Source: Brevibacillus porteri (lineage in GTDB: Bacteria; Bacillota; Bacilli; Brevibacillales; Brevibacillaceae). From it: 64,000 nucleotides of DNA. Under the pieces are notes generated by a model. That model had not been told where the DNA came from and did no database searches. It saw only the letters and a list, made by a program, of their open reading frames with translations. The DNA lies in the NCBI RefSeq assembly GCF_003013475.1, contig NZ_PXZO01000028.1, positions 1 to 64,000 of the forward strand, read 5' to 3'. Position numbers and translations under genes: made by a program. Positions 42,151 through 51,248 of this stretch are shown piece after piece. How positions within the stretch are numbered: position 1 is the stretch's first letter; every line of letters begins with the position of its first letter.

Positions 42151-44439
42151 ATGAAACCGTGGATCATTCGGTCTAGCTCATTTGTTCTATCTGTCAGTCT
42201 GTTACTGCCTGTGGCTCAAGCGCATGCACAATCACCTCATGTGAGTACCAATAAAATGGCGACTACTGTGGCACAAGCAGACTCTGTGGCACAAGCCAAA
42301 GCAAAGCTGTCCAAGGAAGCAGCCTTGGCTCTCGCTACAAAAATAGTGCCTACCGCCGGGATGACGGTGCAAAATGTGTCATTTCGTTCAGCGGATAGCT
42401 GGCGCCCATTTCCAGAATGGTCGTTTAGTTGGGTGAAGAAAGATCCAGAAAACGGCGAAGTCCGTCTATCCTATAGCGTCAGTATCCACGCCAATACAGG
42501 CGAACTGACTTCCTATTCGCGTCAAGAGCAGGAAGCATCTCAGCTTCCCTATGCAAAACGAATTTCCTATACAGAGGCGCAAGAGCAGGCGAAGCGCTTT
42601 TTCGAGAAAAATAATTCAGGAAAAGCAGCGGAAACAAGACTGTATACACGTGATATGCCAGAGCCAAAAACTCCGCTGAACTCGGAAGTCTACTATAATT
42701 TCCGCTTTGTTCGTGACGTGGACGGCATTCTCTTTCCTGACAACGGCGCAGATATCACGGTAGATGCTTCCGGCAAAGTGACCAACTATTCTCTGTCTTG
42801 GAACGACGTGACTTTCGAGAACACGGATACGAAAATCTCAGAAGAAGAAGCTGAGAAACTGTTTAAAGAACAAGCGAATCCAAAACCAGTTTACCTGCTG
42901 CCATGGGAGCGGATGGAAACTCAAAATAACAAGCCGTCTCTCGGGTATATGAATCCCTTCACATTCTACATTGATGCGGAGACTGGCAAAGCATTGACAC
43001 AATCGTTGACCTCGTATCAACTAGCGAAAGATCCTGAGCCTGTAAGCAGCAAAGTCCTTCCTGCACGCCGCAGCGGACAACCGCTCTCCCAAGAGGAAGC
43101 TGTACAATGGGCATCGAAAACGTTGAATTTGTCCAACTACGAGCTTCGCTCTGCCAATTACAATGAAAGAGACTACCGTGGCAATCGTCCCATCTGGGAT
43201 CTCGAATTTGGCGAAAAGGGCAATAGCGAAGACGGATTTGCGTATGTCTCCGTGGATGCTGTAACCGGGGACATCTACCGATTGAACAAGGACTTCCGTG
43301 GCCATAAAGAAAAAACAACCGCTTCTAAAAAACCAGACACGGAAAAATTCAAGGCAAAAGCGATGGAAACAATTCGTGATTTGGCGCCAACCATGGCCCA
43401 CCAGCTTTACTGGACAGAGCCTATTGAAGAGGAAAATCAAAACCAACCTGTTGATTCCGAGCGGACGCAGATCCGATTTGAGCGTTTTATCAATGGAATA
43501 GCTGCAGCTAGCGGCTCTGCCCACTTCACGTTTGACATCGAAACAGGCGATCTGCTGAATTACAGTGCTGAATTGGGCAACGAAACATACCCGACACAAG
43601 TTCCCAAGCATCTGCCTGCTGCCGAAGCGAGTGAAAAGTGGTGGACTGAGACAAAAGCAGAGGCCGTTTACGCCCTCGTCCCCCTTACTCCTGAGGATGC
43701 CAAACGCGCAAAAGAGCAGCCTTCCTACACACCGAAGCGAACGGCCAAGATTGTCTATCGCGCAACAATGACGCCGTTTGAGCAGCCGTACTACCTTGAC
43801 GCTGTAACAGGCGAGTGGAGTTCTACCTCTACTGGCAAAACGATTGCGCTGCATCGTCCGGCTCCTGCCGATTTAAAAGGTCATCCAGCAGAGAAGGAAC
43901 TCTCGTTGATGTATGAATATGACGCACTATCGCTTGAAAACGGCAATATTATGCCGCAAAAACCGATCACACGTGGCGAAATGATTGAAATGCTCATGAT
44001 CAGTCTCAACCAGGGCAGACACTATCCACAGTACTCTCTGGAACGCAAGGCCACCTATAGCGATGTAGCAAATGGTTCGCGCTACTTCTCAGCCGTAGAA
44101 GGTGCTGTTGATCGCGGACTTCTCGATAAAAATGCTTCCAAGCTGAATCCAAATGAGACGATTACACGTGAAGAGCTCGCGGATATGATTGTTCGTGCAC
44201 TCGGTTACAAAAAACTGACGGACTTCCCTGGCATGTTCCAATCTGAGCTCTCAGACATTGCCAATTCGAAGTACCGCGGTTCGATCATCATCGCGACTAC
44301 ACTCGGTATCGTGCCGACTGACAAACAGAAGTTCCAGCCGCAAAGCCTCGTCCCTCGTGCCGATGCAGCCATTACCTTTACCCGTTTCCTTGAAAAACGG
44401 GATACTCCAGACGGTCCTGTTACTCTGTTGCGAAAATAA
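42151..44439 (+). CDS. Secreted SLH-domain protein with YcdB/YcdC (DUF4901) repeats
   Basis: A cell-surface protein (762 aa). The signal peptide (1-26) ends QAHAQS. The central part (about 55-560) contains two YcdB/YcdC-type repeats, each with PEWSFSW- or PIWDLEF-like motifs and VDAVTGDI-like turns recalling PepSY domains. Three SLH modules at about 585-760 (ITRGEMIEMLMISL, YSDVANGSRYFSAVEGAVDRGLL, LSDIANSKYRGSIIIATTLGI) anchor it to secondary cell-wall polymer. The ATG at 42151 follows TGGAGGGG. It has its own terminator and an upstream 230-base region without other genes. Confidence 0.88.
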   Translation: MKPWIIRSSSFVLSVSLLLPVAQAHAQSPHVSTNKMATTVAQADSVAQAKAKLSKEAALALATKIVPTAGMTVQNVSFRSADSWRPFPEWSFSWVKKDPENGEVRLSYSVSIHANTGELTSYSRQEQEASQLPYAKRISYTEAQEQAKRFFEKNNSGKAAETRLYTRDMPEPKTPLNSEVYYNFRFVRDVDGILFPDNGADITVDASGKVTNYSLSWNDVTFENTDTKISEEEAEKLFKEQANPKPVYLLPWERMETQNNKPSLGYMNPFTFYIDAETGKALTQSLTSYQLAKDPEPVSSKVLPARRSGQPLSQEEAVQWASKTLNLSNYELRSANYNERDYRGNRPIWDLEFGEKGNSEDGFAYVSVDAVTGDIYRLNKDFRGHKEKTTASKKPDTEKFKAKAMETIRDLAPTMAHQLYWTEPIEEENQNQPVDSERTQIRFERFINGIAAASGSAHFTFDIETGDLLNYSAELGNETYPTQVPKHLPAAEASEKWWTETKAEAVYALVPLTPEDAKRAKEQPSYTPKRTAKIVYRATMTPFEQPYYLDAVTGEWSSTSTGKTIALHRPAPADLKGHPAEKELSLMYEYDALSLENGNIMPQKPITRGEMIEMLMISLNQGRHYPQYSLERKATYSDVANGSRYFSAVEGAVDRGLLDKNASKLNPNETITREELADMIVRALGYKKLTDFPGMFQSELSDIANSKYRGSIIIATTLGIVPTDKQKFQPQSLVPRADAAITFTRFLEKRDTPDGPVTLLRK

Positions 44440-44448
44440 ACCCAAAAA

Positions 44449-44491
44449 GCGCCATCCATCCCACTTCTTGCGGCGGATGGCGCGCTTCTTT
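44449..44491 (+). terminator. Intrinsic terminator of the SLH protein gene
   Basis: GCGCCATCC (44449-44457) / GGATGGCGC (44475-44483) followed by GCTTCTTTT. Confidence 0.85.
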
Positions 44492-44495
44492 TCCC

Positions 44496-44525
44496 TTGAC
44501 TTTACTATATCGCGCCTAGTATTAT
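44496..44525 (+). promoter_or_regulatory. rpsD promoter
   Basis: TTGACT (44496-44501), 18 bases, TATTAT (44520-44525), about 200 bases upstream of the rpsD start. Confidence 0.65.
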
Positions 44526-44529
44526 TGAA

Positions 44530-44729
44530 TGTATGTGTACAGGGTAGCATTGATTGTAGGTAAAAACGGAAGGATGTACCCTCTTAGTTCCCTCCCTTAC
44601 AGACTGCGGCTGATCATCTGTGAGGAGCACGATGCGGAAACGCTACCGTCCGAAGTTCGTGTAGATAAAGTAGGAACTAACCTGCCGGAAGTAAACACCT
44701 GCGAATCCATATTAAAGGAGAATGAATAC
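44530..44729 (+). ncRNA. rpsD leader, candidate S4-binding autoregulatory RNA
   Basis: About 200 untranslated bases separate the promoter from rpsD. In B. subtilis the rpsD leader is bound by S4, which shuts down its own expression. This leader is of similar length and has G/C-rich segments able to fold, for example around 44600-44650 and 44680-44700. I cannot confirm the pseudoknot by eye. The open frame through this stretch has no homology and is not taken as coding. Confidence 0.5.
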
Positions 44730-45329
44730 ATGTCACGTTACACAGGACCTCGTCACAAACTTGCTCGTCGTCTGGGTATCTCCCTCGATGGTACAGGAAA
44801 AGACATCAAACGCAACTTCCCTCCAGGTCAACACGGTCACAACAACCGTCGTAAACTGAGCGAGTACGGAATCCAGTTGCAAGAAAAGCAAAAACTGCGC
44901 CACATGTTTGGCCTTAACGAAAAACAATTCCGCCGCACTTTCGACAATGCTAGCAAAATGGCTGGCGTAGTGGGCGAAAACTTCATGAAATTGCTGGAAT
45001 CCCGTCTGGACAACCTGGTATACCGCATGGGCTTTGCTCCAACTCGCCCAGCTGCTCGTCAGTTGGTAAACCATGGTCACTTCCTGGTAAACGGCAAAAA
45101 AGTAAACATCCCATCCTACCGCGTACAACCGGGTGATGTAATCTCCATTCGTGAAAAGTCCCGTGGTCTGCAACTGATCAAGGACGCTCTGGAAAGCCGT
45201 ACTTTCCTGCCGAACTACGTTACATTCAACGATGCTGCTGCTGAAGGTACCTTCACTCGTCTGCCAGACCGTGAAGAAATGCCAGCTGAAATCAACGAAG
45301 TTCTGATCGTTGAGTTCTACAGCCGTTAA
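44730..45329 (+). CDS. rpsD: 30S ribosomal protein S4
   Basis: S4 nucleates assembly of the 30S body and represses its own gene. The 199-residue protein has the typical start [18 protein letters not shown], the conserved FPPGQHG, and the S4 RNA-binding domain ([37 protein letters not shown], about 90-130). The C-terminus is VEFYSR. The ATG at 44730 follows AAAGGAG. The gene is monocistronic with its own leader and terminator, as is normal in Bacillales. Confidence 0.98.
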   Translation: MSRYTGPRHKLARRLGISLDGTGKDIKRNFPPGQHGHNNRRKLSEYGIQLQEKQKLRHMFGLNEKQFRRTFDNASKMAGVVGENFMKLLESRLDNLVYRMGFAPTRPAARQLVNHGHFLVNGKKVNIPSYRVQPGDVISIREKSRGLQLIKDALESRTFLPNYVTFNDAAAEGTFTRLPDREEMPAEINEVLIVEFYSR

Positions 45330-45349
45330 TCGTCTGAGGATAAAAAGAA

Positions 45350-45387
45350 AAAGAGTAGTGCCGCTTGTTGGCCTGCTCTTTTTTTAT
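45350..45387 (+). terminator. Intrinsic terminator of rpsD
   Basis: AAAAAGAG...CTCTTTTTTT imperfect stem with T7, 20 bases after the stop. Confidence 0.85.
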
Positions 45388-45509
45388 TGCCTTCATACAC
45401 CCGACAACTTTCAACGGTTTTTGACACATTTTGCTATCTCCTTCGCATCTTCTATCCTCTAGGTTCCTCGTATGGTATAATCAGGTGGTATGCTAGGGGG
45501 TCGTAGACT

Positions 45510-48500
45510 ATGTCGAATAACCACACATCTTCCTCTGAACCGACGAAGAAAAAGCGACGCAGAAGCCGTGGTAGAACGTTTTGGATCATCTTCCAAATCG
45601 TCTTCGTACTCGGGCTAATGGGAGCTGCAGTCGCGGGAGGAATCGTGACAGGTTATGTTGCCGCACTCGTGAAGGACGAGCCTGTGCGCAGCAAGGAGGA
45701 ACTGGAGAATAAAATCTTCACCAACTATCTGACTGGATTCGCCTACTACAACGACGGCTCTCTGATCGGCCAATTGCGGGCCGAAGAAGGCGATCGACGT
45801 TTGGTGAAGAAAGCAGACGTTTCTCCCTATTTAATTAATGCCATCATTGCAACTGAAGACAAAACCTACTACCACCACTCTGGAGTTTCGCTTCAATCTA
45901 CCATGCGTGGAGCGATTCAGGAAATTACCAACCAGCCTGTCGTAACAGGTGGTAGTACGATTACACAGCAGCTTGTAAAAAATACAATCCTTTCTGCTGA
46001 AGTTAGCCACACCCGTAAGGCCCGTGAAATCTTTACCGCGATTCGGATCGAGCGCATGTTTTCCAAAGATCAGATTCTGGAAGCCTACATGAACGAAATT
46101 TACTTCGGAAAAAACGCCAACGGATCAAACGTATACGGCGTTCAGGCTGCCGCAAAAGGGATTTTTGGCAAAGATGTAAAAGAGCTCGGGCTCGCTGAGG
46201 GCTCCTATCTTGCGGGCATGATTCAAAACCCAGGTGCCTACTCTCCATTCCGTGCAGAAAGCTATCAGCGCGGGAAGGAACGCCAAAAAATGGTGTTGGA
46301 TCGCATGCTGGAAAATGGCTACATCACACAAACCCAATACGATGGAGCTCTCGCCAGTGATTTGAAGGCACAGCTAGCAAAACCGACGCAGCAAGCTTAT
46401 CGAGAAGTACCTTTCTTGATGATGGAAATTGAAGATCGTGCCGCACGTCAACTTGTGGATGCAGACCTCTTGGAAAAAGGTCGAGACAAATCAACCATCG
46501 GCCGCAACGAATACCGACAGCTGGTTGAAGAGAAACGTCGCGACATACTGCGAAAAGGGTACAAGATACATACCACAATCGACAAGAGCGTATATGACAT
46601 CATGCAGGCTGTTGCAGCCGATCCGAAAAACTTCGGTAAGAATCGTACCTATACGATTCGTCGCTCGAACGGCAAAACAGAAAAAATCGAAAATGCTCTG
46701 GAAGAAGTCGGCGCAATGCTGATTCACAACAAAACAGGAGCCATCCTCGGCATGATCGGGGGACGTGACTTCAAGGTGGAACAGACGAACCACGCCACCG
46801 TACCACGCCAGCCTGGTTCGGCCATGAAGCCACTTGCAGCTTATGCTCCTGCTTTTGAACTGGGATTGCTCCAGCCAGCATCCCCAATCGATGACGCTCC
46901 GGTGCTACTCGCTGACGGCCAGAACGGTTCCCATTTACCTAAGAACTGGAACAACAAATGGCAAGGGATGATGAGTGCCCGCGAAGCACTGCGGATGTCC
47001 TGGAACATTCCGGCGATCAAGACGTATTTGAAAGTTGGCATTCCAACGGCTCTTGAATACGTGAAGAAAATGGGAATCACAACATTGGTGGATGCTGACA
47101 ACTATGCAGCCACCGGCGTAATTGGCGGTCTTACCTACGGAACAACTGTCGAGGAAATTACAAACGCCTATGGGACATTCGCAAATCACGGTTCTTTCGT
47201 GGATGCCTATCTGATTGACCGAATTGAAGATAACACTGGAAAAGCAATTTATCGCCATGAAACCAAACCTGTGCAAGTGTACAGCGAGCAAACAGCATAC
47301 TTGATCACTGATATGATGCGTTCCGTTGTCAATAACGGTACAGGTACACACATCCGCAAATACGTGCCGCGCAAAGTCGATGTGGCAGGTAAAACCGGAA
47401 CAACAAACAACAGCAACGACCTCTATTTCGTCGGTTACACACCAGAGCTGTCCATGGGGGTATGGGTTGGCTTTGATGAGCCATATCCAATGCCAGACGC
47501 GGACAAATATGTTCCGATGGTCGTATGGGGTAAGGTCATGAAGGATGTCATTGCGAAGCATCCGAACCTTTCGCCTCCTGACTCCACCTTTAAAAAGCCG
47601 GCAGGAATTGTCAGCGCGACTGTTGACTCGAAATCAGGTCTTTTGCCAAGTGAGCTTTCAAAAGAAGCTGGCCATTTGATCACTGATATATTCAACAGCA
47701 AATTCGTTCCAACGAAGGTGGACGACACCCACCAAAAAGCACGACTCATTTCGTATAATGGCGAACGGTATTTGGCGAAGGAAGGAACACCTGAAGATTT
47801 TGTTACCGAAGGCGTCTTCTACCGCTCACCTGATCCGCTCCCTACCAAGGAGCAAATTCAAGCGAAAAACAATAGGGTCGCCACCCAACCACCAGATTGG
47901 GAGCAACGCCTGCCTGATAAGGAAGACCCGCGTACAGAGCAAGGTGGAACACCATCTTCGCCAAGCGGTGTAACAGCTACGGGCTCAGGCAAGCAAATTA
48001 CGCTTACCTGGCAATCAGCCAAAGAAGCTGACTTGGTCGGTTATCGCATCTACCGCGCCGATGTGCAGAACAGCTTTGTCAAAGTAGCGACTGTGAAAGA
48101 TCCATCCGAATTGACTTTTGCCGATACGACTGCAACCCATAGAGATTTAGGCTATTATGTCACTTCTGTGGATATCGCTGGCAATGAATCGCAGCCTTCC
48201 GCAATCGCTTCTGTCGGATCTACACAGACATGGCAGTTGCCTGATCCAAATCAAGGTACGGAAACAGGTCTCCCGAATCCGACGGACAATAACGGGAATG
48301 GTCAAACAGATCCAGGTGGAACTACGACGAACCCACCAGATGAATCAGGAGGCACGAATACAAACACAGATTCCGCTTCACCACCTGCTGCTCCGAAATC
48401 CTTGTCCATCAAGAATACGCCAAACGGTTGGCAGCTACAGTGGAAAGGAAGCAGCTCGTCTGAGCAGATGTACAACGTATATTTTAGCCCAGACTCAGCA

Positions 48501-48650
48501 AGCGGCTATTTGCTACTCGGTACAGTCTCTAGCACAAGCTTTACTCACGCAGCAGAAGTACCGAATGGCAGCAACTATTACATTACCGCAGTCAACAGTT
48601 ACGGAGAATCGCCACATTCTAACATCGTAACTGCCAACACCACAGAATAA
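45510..48650 (+). CDS. Class A penicillin-binding protein with two C-terminal fibronectin type III domains
   Basis: A bifunctional peptidoglycan polymerase (1046 aa). Cytoplasmic Lys/Arg-rich head (KKKRRRSRGR), one membrane helix (about 27-50), glycosyltransferase 51 domain (EDKTYYHHSG near 116, GGSTITQQLVKN near 147). The transpeptidase has SAMKPL (SxxK) near 437 and AGKTGTTN near 627. Two FN3 modules follow at about 816-902 and 958-1044, joined by a Gly/Asn/Thr/Pro-rich linker. FN3 tails occur in some Bacillales PBP1 proteins and may bind wall polymers. The ATG at 45510 follows AGGGGGT, with a TGGTATAAT extended -10 at about 45473. Confidence 0.95.
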   Translation: MSNNHTSSSEPTKKKRRRSRGRTFWIIFQIVFVLGLMGAAVAGGIVTGYVAALVKDEPVRSKEELENKIFTNYLTGFAYYNDGSLIGQLRAEEGDRRLVKKADVSPYLINAIIATEDKTYYHHSGVSLQSTMRGAIQEITNQPVVTGGSTITQQLVKNTILSAEVSHTRKAREIFTAIRIERMFSKDQILEAYMNEIYFGKNANGSNVYGVQAAAKGIFGKDVKELGLAEGSYLAGMIQNPGAYSPFRAESYQRGKERQKMVLDRMLENGYITQTQYDGALASDLKAQLAKPTQQAYREVPFLMMEIEDRAARQLVDADLLEKGRDKSTIGRNEYRQLVEEKRRDILRKGYKIHTTIDKSVYDIMQAVAADPKNFGKNRTYTIRRSNGKTEKIENALEEVGAMLIHNKTGAILGMIGGRDFKVEQTNHATVPRQPGSAMKPLAAYAPAFELGLLQPASPIDDAPVLLADGQNGSHLPKNWNNKWQGMMSAREALRMSWNIPAIKTYLKVGIPTALEYVKKMGITTLVDADNYAATGVIGGLTYGTTVEEITNAYGTFANHGSFVDAYLIDRIEDNTGKAIYRHETKPVQVYSEQTAYLITDMMRSVVNNGTGTHIRKYVPRKVDVAGKTGTTNNSNDLYFVGYTPELSMGVWVGFDEPYPMPDADKYVPMVVWGKVMKDVIAKHPNLSPPDSTFKKPAGIVSATVDSKSGLLPSELSKEAGHLITDIFNSKFVPTKVDDTHQKARLISYNGERYLAKEGTPEDFVTEGVFYRSPDPLPTKEQIQAKNNRVATQPPDWEQRLPDKEDPRTEQGGTPSSPSGVTATGSGKQITLTWQSAKEADLVGYRIYRADVQNSFVKVATVKDPSELTFADTTATHRDLGYYVTSVDIAGNESQPSAIASVGSTQTWQLPDPNQGTETGLPNPTDNNGNGQTDPGGTTTNPPDESGGTNTNTDSASPPAAPKSLSIKNTPNGWQLQWKGSSSSEQMYNVYFSPDSASGYLLLGTVSSTSFTHAAEVPNGSNYYITAVNSYGESPHSNIVTANTTE

Positions 48651-48666
48651 ACTGGAATAACAACTG

Positions 48667-48697
48667 ACAGAGATGGTTAGACGCCATCTCTGTTTTT
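48667..48697 (+). terminator. Intrinsic terminator of the PBP gene
   Basis: ACAGAGATGG (48667-48676) / CCATCTCTGT (48684-48693) followed by TTTTC. Confidence 0.88.
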
Positions 48698-48722
48698 CTA
48701 CAAACGTAAGGGGGGGGAACTG

Positions 48723-49355
48723 ATGGAGCACGTCAAACGCTATCATTCATTGAGCCTAATGGTGAACAACAAGGAGCTGCTCGTCGAAGGACCGATTACA
48801 GGAAGTCATCTGGCCTCATTACGCTTTGATGAGGGTCTGAAAGCTTTTCGTATCCCTGAACAGCAGCATGAAGCTCTCATCGAAATCGCAGATTTGCCTG
48901 AAGGACGCATTATTATTGCACGCGAAGGAGACCTCGTCCTCGGCTACGTTACCTTTCTGCACCCCGATCCACTGGAGCGATGGTCACAAGCGCAACTGCC
49001 CGATTTGCTGGAGCTCGGCGCGATTGAAATCAGTCATAAAGTGAGAGCGGGTGGCGTAGGCAAAAAGCTGCTGGAAGTCGGCTTCATGGACGACGCCATG
49101 GAAGACTACGTCATTATTACAACGGAGTATTACTGGCATTGGGATCTGAAAGGAACAGGACTCGATGTATGGCAATACAGAAAGGTTATGGAAAAGGTCA
49201 TGGGCAGCGCAGGCCTTAGCTGGATGGCGACAGACGATCCGGAAATATGCTCACATCCCGCCAACTGTCTCATGGCCAAAATCGGCAAACGTGTACCGCC
49301 AGAAACAGTCGTTGCCTTTGATGCTATGCGGTTTCAAAATCGTTTTCTTTACTAG
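48723..49355 (+). CDS. acuA: Acetyl-CoA synthetase acetyltransferase AcuA
   Basis: A GNAT-fold protein (210 aa, the same length as B. subtilis AcuA) that acetylates and inactivates acetyl-CoA synthetase. The acyl-CoA loop lies in ISHKVRAGGVGKKLLEVGF (about residues 103-121); YYWHWDLKGTGLDVWQYRKVMEKVM is characteristic of AcuA. The ATG at 48723 follows a run of nine G. It begins only 26 bases after a terminator, with no room for a clear promoter, so read-through or a promoter inside the PBP gene is likely. First gene of acuABC. Confidence 0.93.
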   Translation: MEHVKRYHSLSLMVNNKELLVEGPITGSHLASLRFDEGLKAFRIPEQQHEALIEIADLPEGRIIIAREGDLVLGYVTFLHPDPLERWSQAQLPDLLELGAIEISHKVRAGGVGKKLLEVGFMDDAMEDYVIITTEYYWHWDLKGTGLDVWQYRKVMEKVMGSAGLSWMATDDPEICSHPANCLMAKIGKRVPPETVVAFDAMRFQNRFLY

Positions 49356-49389
49356 TTTGGATGCCTTTTGATTCCAGGAGGTCACTCTT

Positions 49390-50034
49390 ATGCGTATTGA
49401 AGAGATTATGCGAAAAAAAATTGTCACGATCCAGCCATCCACTACCATCGGAGAAGCGCTTCTTCTCCTCCGCGCAAACAGAATCAGGCATTTGCCTGTC
49501 ATTGAAAACGACTCACTCGTAGGCATTGTCTCGGACCGTGATCTGCGAGACGCTCTCCCCTCTCGCCTGCTGACGCATGACGATGACGACACCGTCCTGC
49601 ACAAGCCTGTAGCCGATATCATGAATCAACAAGTTATCACTGCCCACCCACTGGATTTCATCGAAGACGCAGCCCTCCAACTATATGAGCACAAAATCGG
49701 CTCGCTACCCATCGTCGAAGGGAATCGGCTCGTAGGATTGATCACAGAATCGGATCTTTTCTCTAGCTTGATCGAACTTTTCGGCGTTAACAAACCTAGC
49801 TCCCATATCGAAGTCGAAGTAGATGACCGCGTCGGCATGCTGGCAGAGGTCAGTCAAGTCTTTCGCGATGCACAAGTAAATGTCACGAGCGTTGTGGTCT
49901 TTCCTGGGAAACAGCCTGCAAAAAAGAACCTTGTTTTTCGGGTACAGACCATTGATCCACGTATCGTGACGCAATTACTCCTTGAAAAAGGCTTTTCCGT
50001 AATCGGACCTACGGAAGGAGGGATACCCCAGTGA
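49390..50034 (+). CDS. acuB: AcuB (two CBS domains plus ACT domain)
   Basis: A 214-residue regulator-like protein. A tandem CBS pair (about 1-135) shows MRIEEIMRKKIVTIQPSTTI, LVGIVSDRDLRDAL and VADIMNQQVITAHP with RLVGLITESDLF. A C-terminal ACT domain (about 140-214) contains VDDRVGMLAEVSQVFRDAQVNVTSVVVF. The CBS pair probably binds adenosine nucleotides. In B. subtilis acuB is required for normal growth on acetoin; its biochemical role is unclear. The ATG follows AGGAGG; the stop overlaps the acuC GTG. Confidence 0.93.
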   Translation: MRIEEIMRKKIVTIQPSTTIGEALLLLRANRIRHLPVIENDSLVGIVSDRDLRDALPSRLLTHDDDDTVLHKPVADIMNQQVITAHPLDFIEDAALQLYEHKIGSLPIVEGNRLVGLITESDLFSSLIELFGVNKPSSHIEVEVDDRVGMLAEVSQVFRDAQVNVTSVVVFPGKQPAKKNLVFRVQTIDPRIVTQLLLEKGFSVIGPTEGGIPQ

Positions 50035-51179
50035 GCCGAAATGCTCGTCTGATCTACTCTCCAGACTACACGCAATATTATTTTCATGATGATCATCCGT
50101 TTAACCAGCGTCGTCTGCTCCTCACACACGATCTGATGAGCAGTTACGGAATACTCAAAGACTCAGACATCCTGACTCCCCGACCGGCGACAGATGAAGA
50201 GCTCGCCCTGGTGCATGACCCACGTTATATCCAATTTGTTCGCGATCAGGGCCATAGTGAACACGAGCTTCCGCAGGCAGCCAGTTATGGCTTGGGAACA
50301 GAGGATGTTCCCTGTTTTTCGAACATGCATGAAGCGTCCTCGCTGATCGTCGGAGGTACGTTAAACGCAGTGGACGCGGTTATGAGTGGACAGGCAGAAC
50401 ACGCCTTCAATCCCGCTGGCGGACTGCATCATGCCTTTCGTGGACGCGCCTCTGGATTTTGTATCTACAACGATTGCTCCGTCGCGATCGCTTATTTGCG
50501 AAAAAACTGGAATGCGCGTGTGCTGTATATCGACACAGATGCCCATCATGGAGATGGGGTACAGTGGGCGTTTTACGATGACCCTTCTGTACTAACTGTA
50601 TCCATTCACGAAACGGGAAAGTATCTCTTCCCGGGAACAGGGAATTTGTCTGAACGTGGAGATGGAACCGGTTACGGTTATTCTGTCAACGTTCCGCTCG
50701 ATGCCTTCACGGAAGACGATTCTTTTCTGGAAGTATATGAAGAGCTGGTGTCAAAGCTAGCAGCTGGCTTCAAGCCTGATGTCATTCTGACCCAAAATGG
50801 TTGTGACGCTCATGCGTTTGATCCCCTCACCCATTTGTCTTGCTCAATGAAAATTTATCAAGCCATTCCTCGTCTTGCCCACCGTCTTGCTCATGAATAT
50901 TGCGACGGTCGTTGGATCGCTGTAGGCGGCGGGGGATACGATATTTGGCGGGTGGTGCCGCGGGCGTGGACGCTGGTATGGAGTGAGATGAGCGATCAGC
51001 CTCTGACAGACAGTGATCTTCCCGAAGCTTGGCTCAAGCGCTGGCAACCTGAGACGGATTTGCCCTTGCCACCTCGGCTTTTTGACGAACCATTCCCAAC
51101 AATCCCACGACGAGCAGAGATCACGGAAAAAAATCGTATTACGTTAGAACGTGCGATGCTGAACGCACCTATTGGATGA
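50031..51179 (+). CDS. acuC: AcuC protein deacetylase (class I histone-deacetylase fold)
   Basis: A zinc-dependent deacetylase (382 aa) that reverses AcuA acetylation of acetyl-CoA synthetase. Active-site motifs are FNPAGGLHHA (tandem His), CIYNDCSVAIAYL, YIDTDAHHGDGVQWAFY (metal Asp and His), TQNGCDAHAFDPLTHLSCS (Asp) and AVGGGGYDIW. The GTG at 50031 overlaps the acuB stop (GTGA) and follows GGAGGG. Last gene of acuABC. Confidence 0.95.
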   Translation: MSRNARLIYSPDYTQYYFHDDHPFNQRRLLLTHDLMSSYGILKDSDILTPRPATDEELALVHDPRYIQFVRDQGHSEHELPQAASYGLGTEDVPCFSNMHEASSLIVGGTLNAVDAVMSGQAEHAFNPAGGLHHAFRGRASGFCIYNDCSVAIAYLRKNWNARVLYIDTDAHHGDGVQWAFYDDPSVLTVSIHETGKYLFPGTGNLSERGDGTGYGYSVNVPLDAFTEDDSFLEVYEELVSKLAAGFKPDVILTQNGCDAHAFDPLTHLSCSMKIYQAIPRLAHRLAHEYCDGRWIAVGGGGYDIWRVVPRAWTLVWSEMSDQPLTDSDLPEAWLKRWQPETDLPLPPRLFDEPFPTIPRRAEITEKNRITLERAMLNAPIG

Positions 51180-51184
51180 AAAGT

Positions 51185-51237
51185 AAAAAAAAGCGTGCTG
51201 CCCTCGTACCTTTGGGTACTGGTCAGCACGCTTTTTC
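51185..51237. terminator. Bidirectional intrinsic terminator
   Basis: AAAAAGCGTGCTG...CAGCACGCTTTTT with an inner GTACC/GGTAC stem, between convergent acuC and the nucleosidase gene. Confidence 0.9.
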
Positions 51238-51248
51238 TATTCCAAACC

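Noticed and set aside
43021-43854. 277-codon minus-strand frame inside the SLH protein gene
   Set aside because: The sense strand encodes clear YcdB/YcdC repeats; the antisense frame has a composition of random Cys/Arg-rich sequence.
44529-44729. In-frame N-terminal extension of rpsD
   Set aside because: S4 always begins near MSRYTGPR, a strong ribosome site precedes 44730, and the upstream part is the expected regulatory leader.
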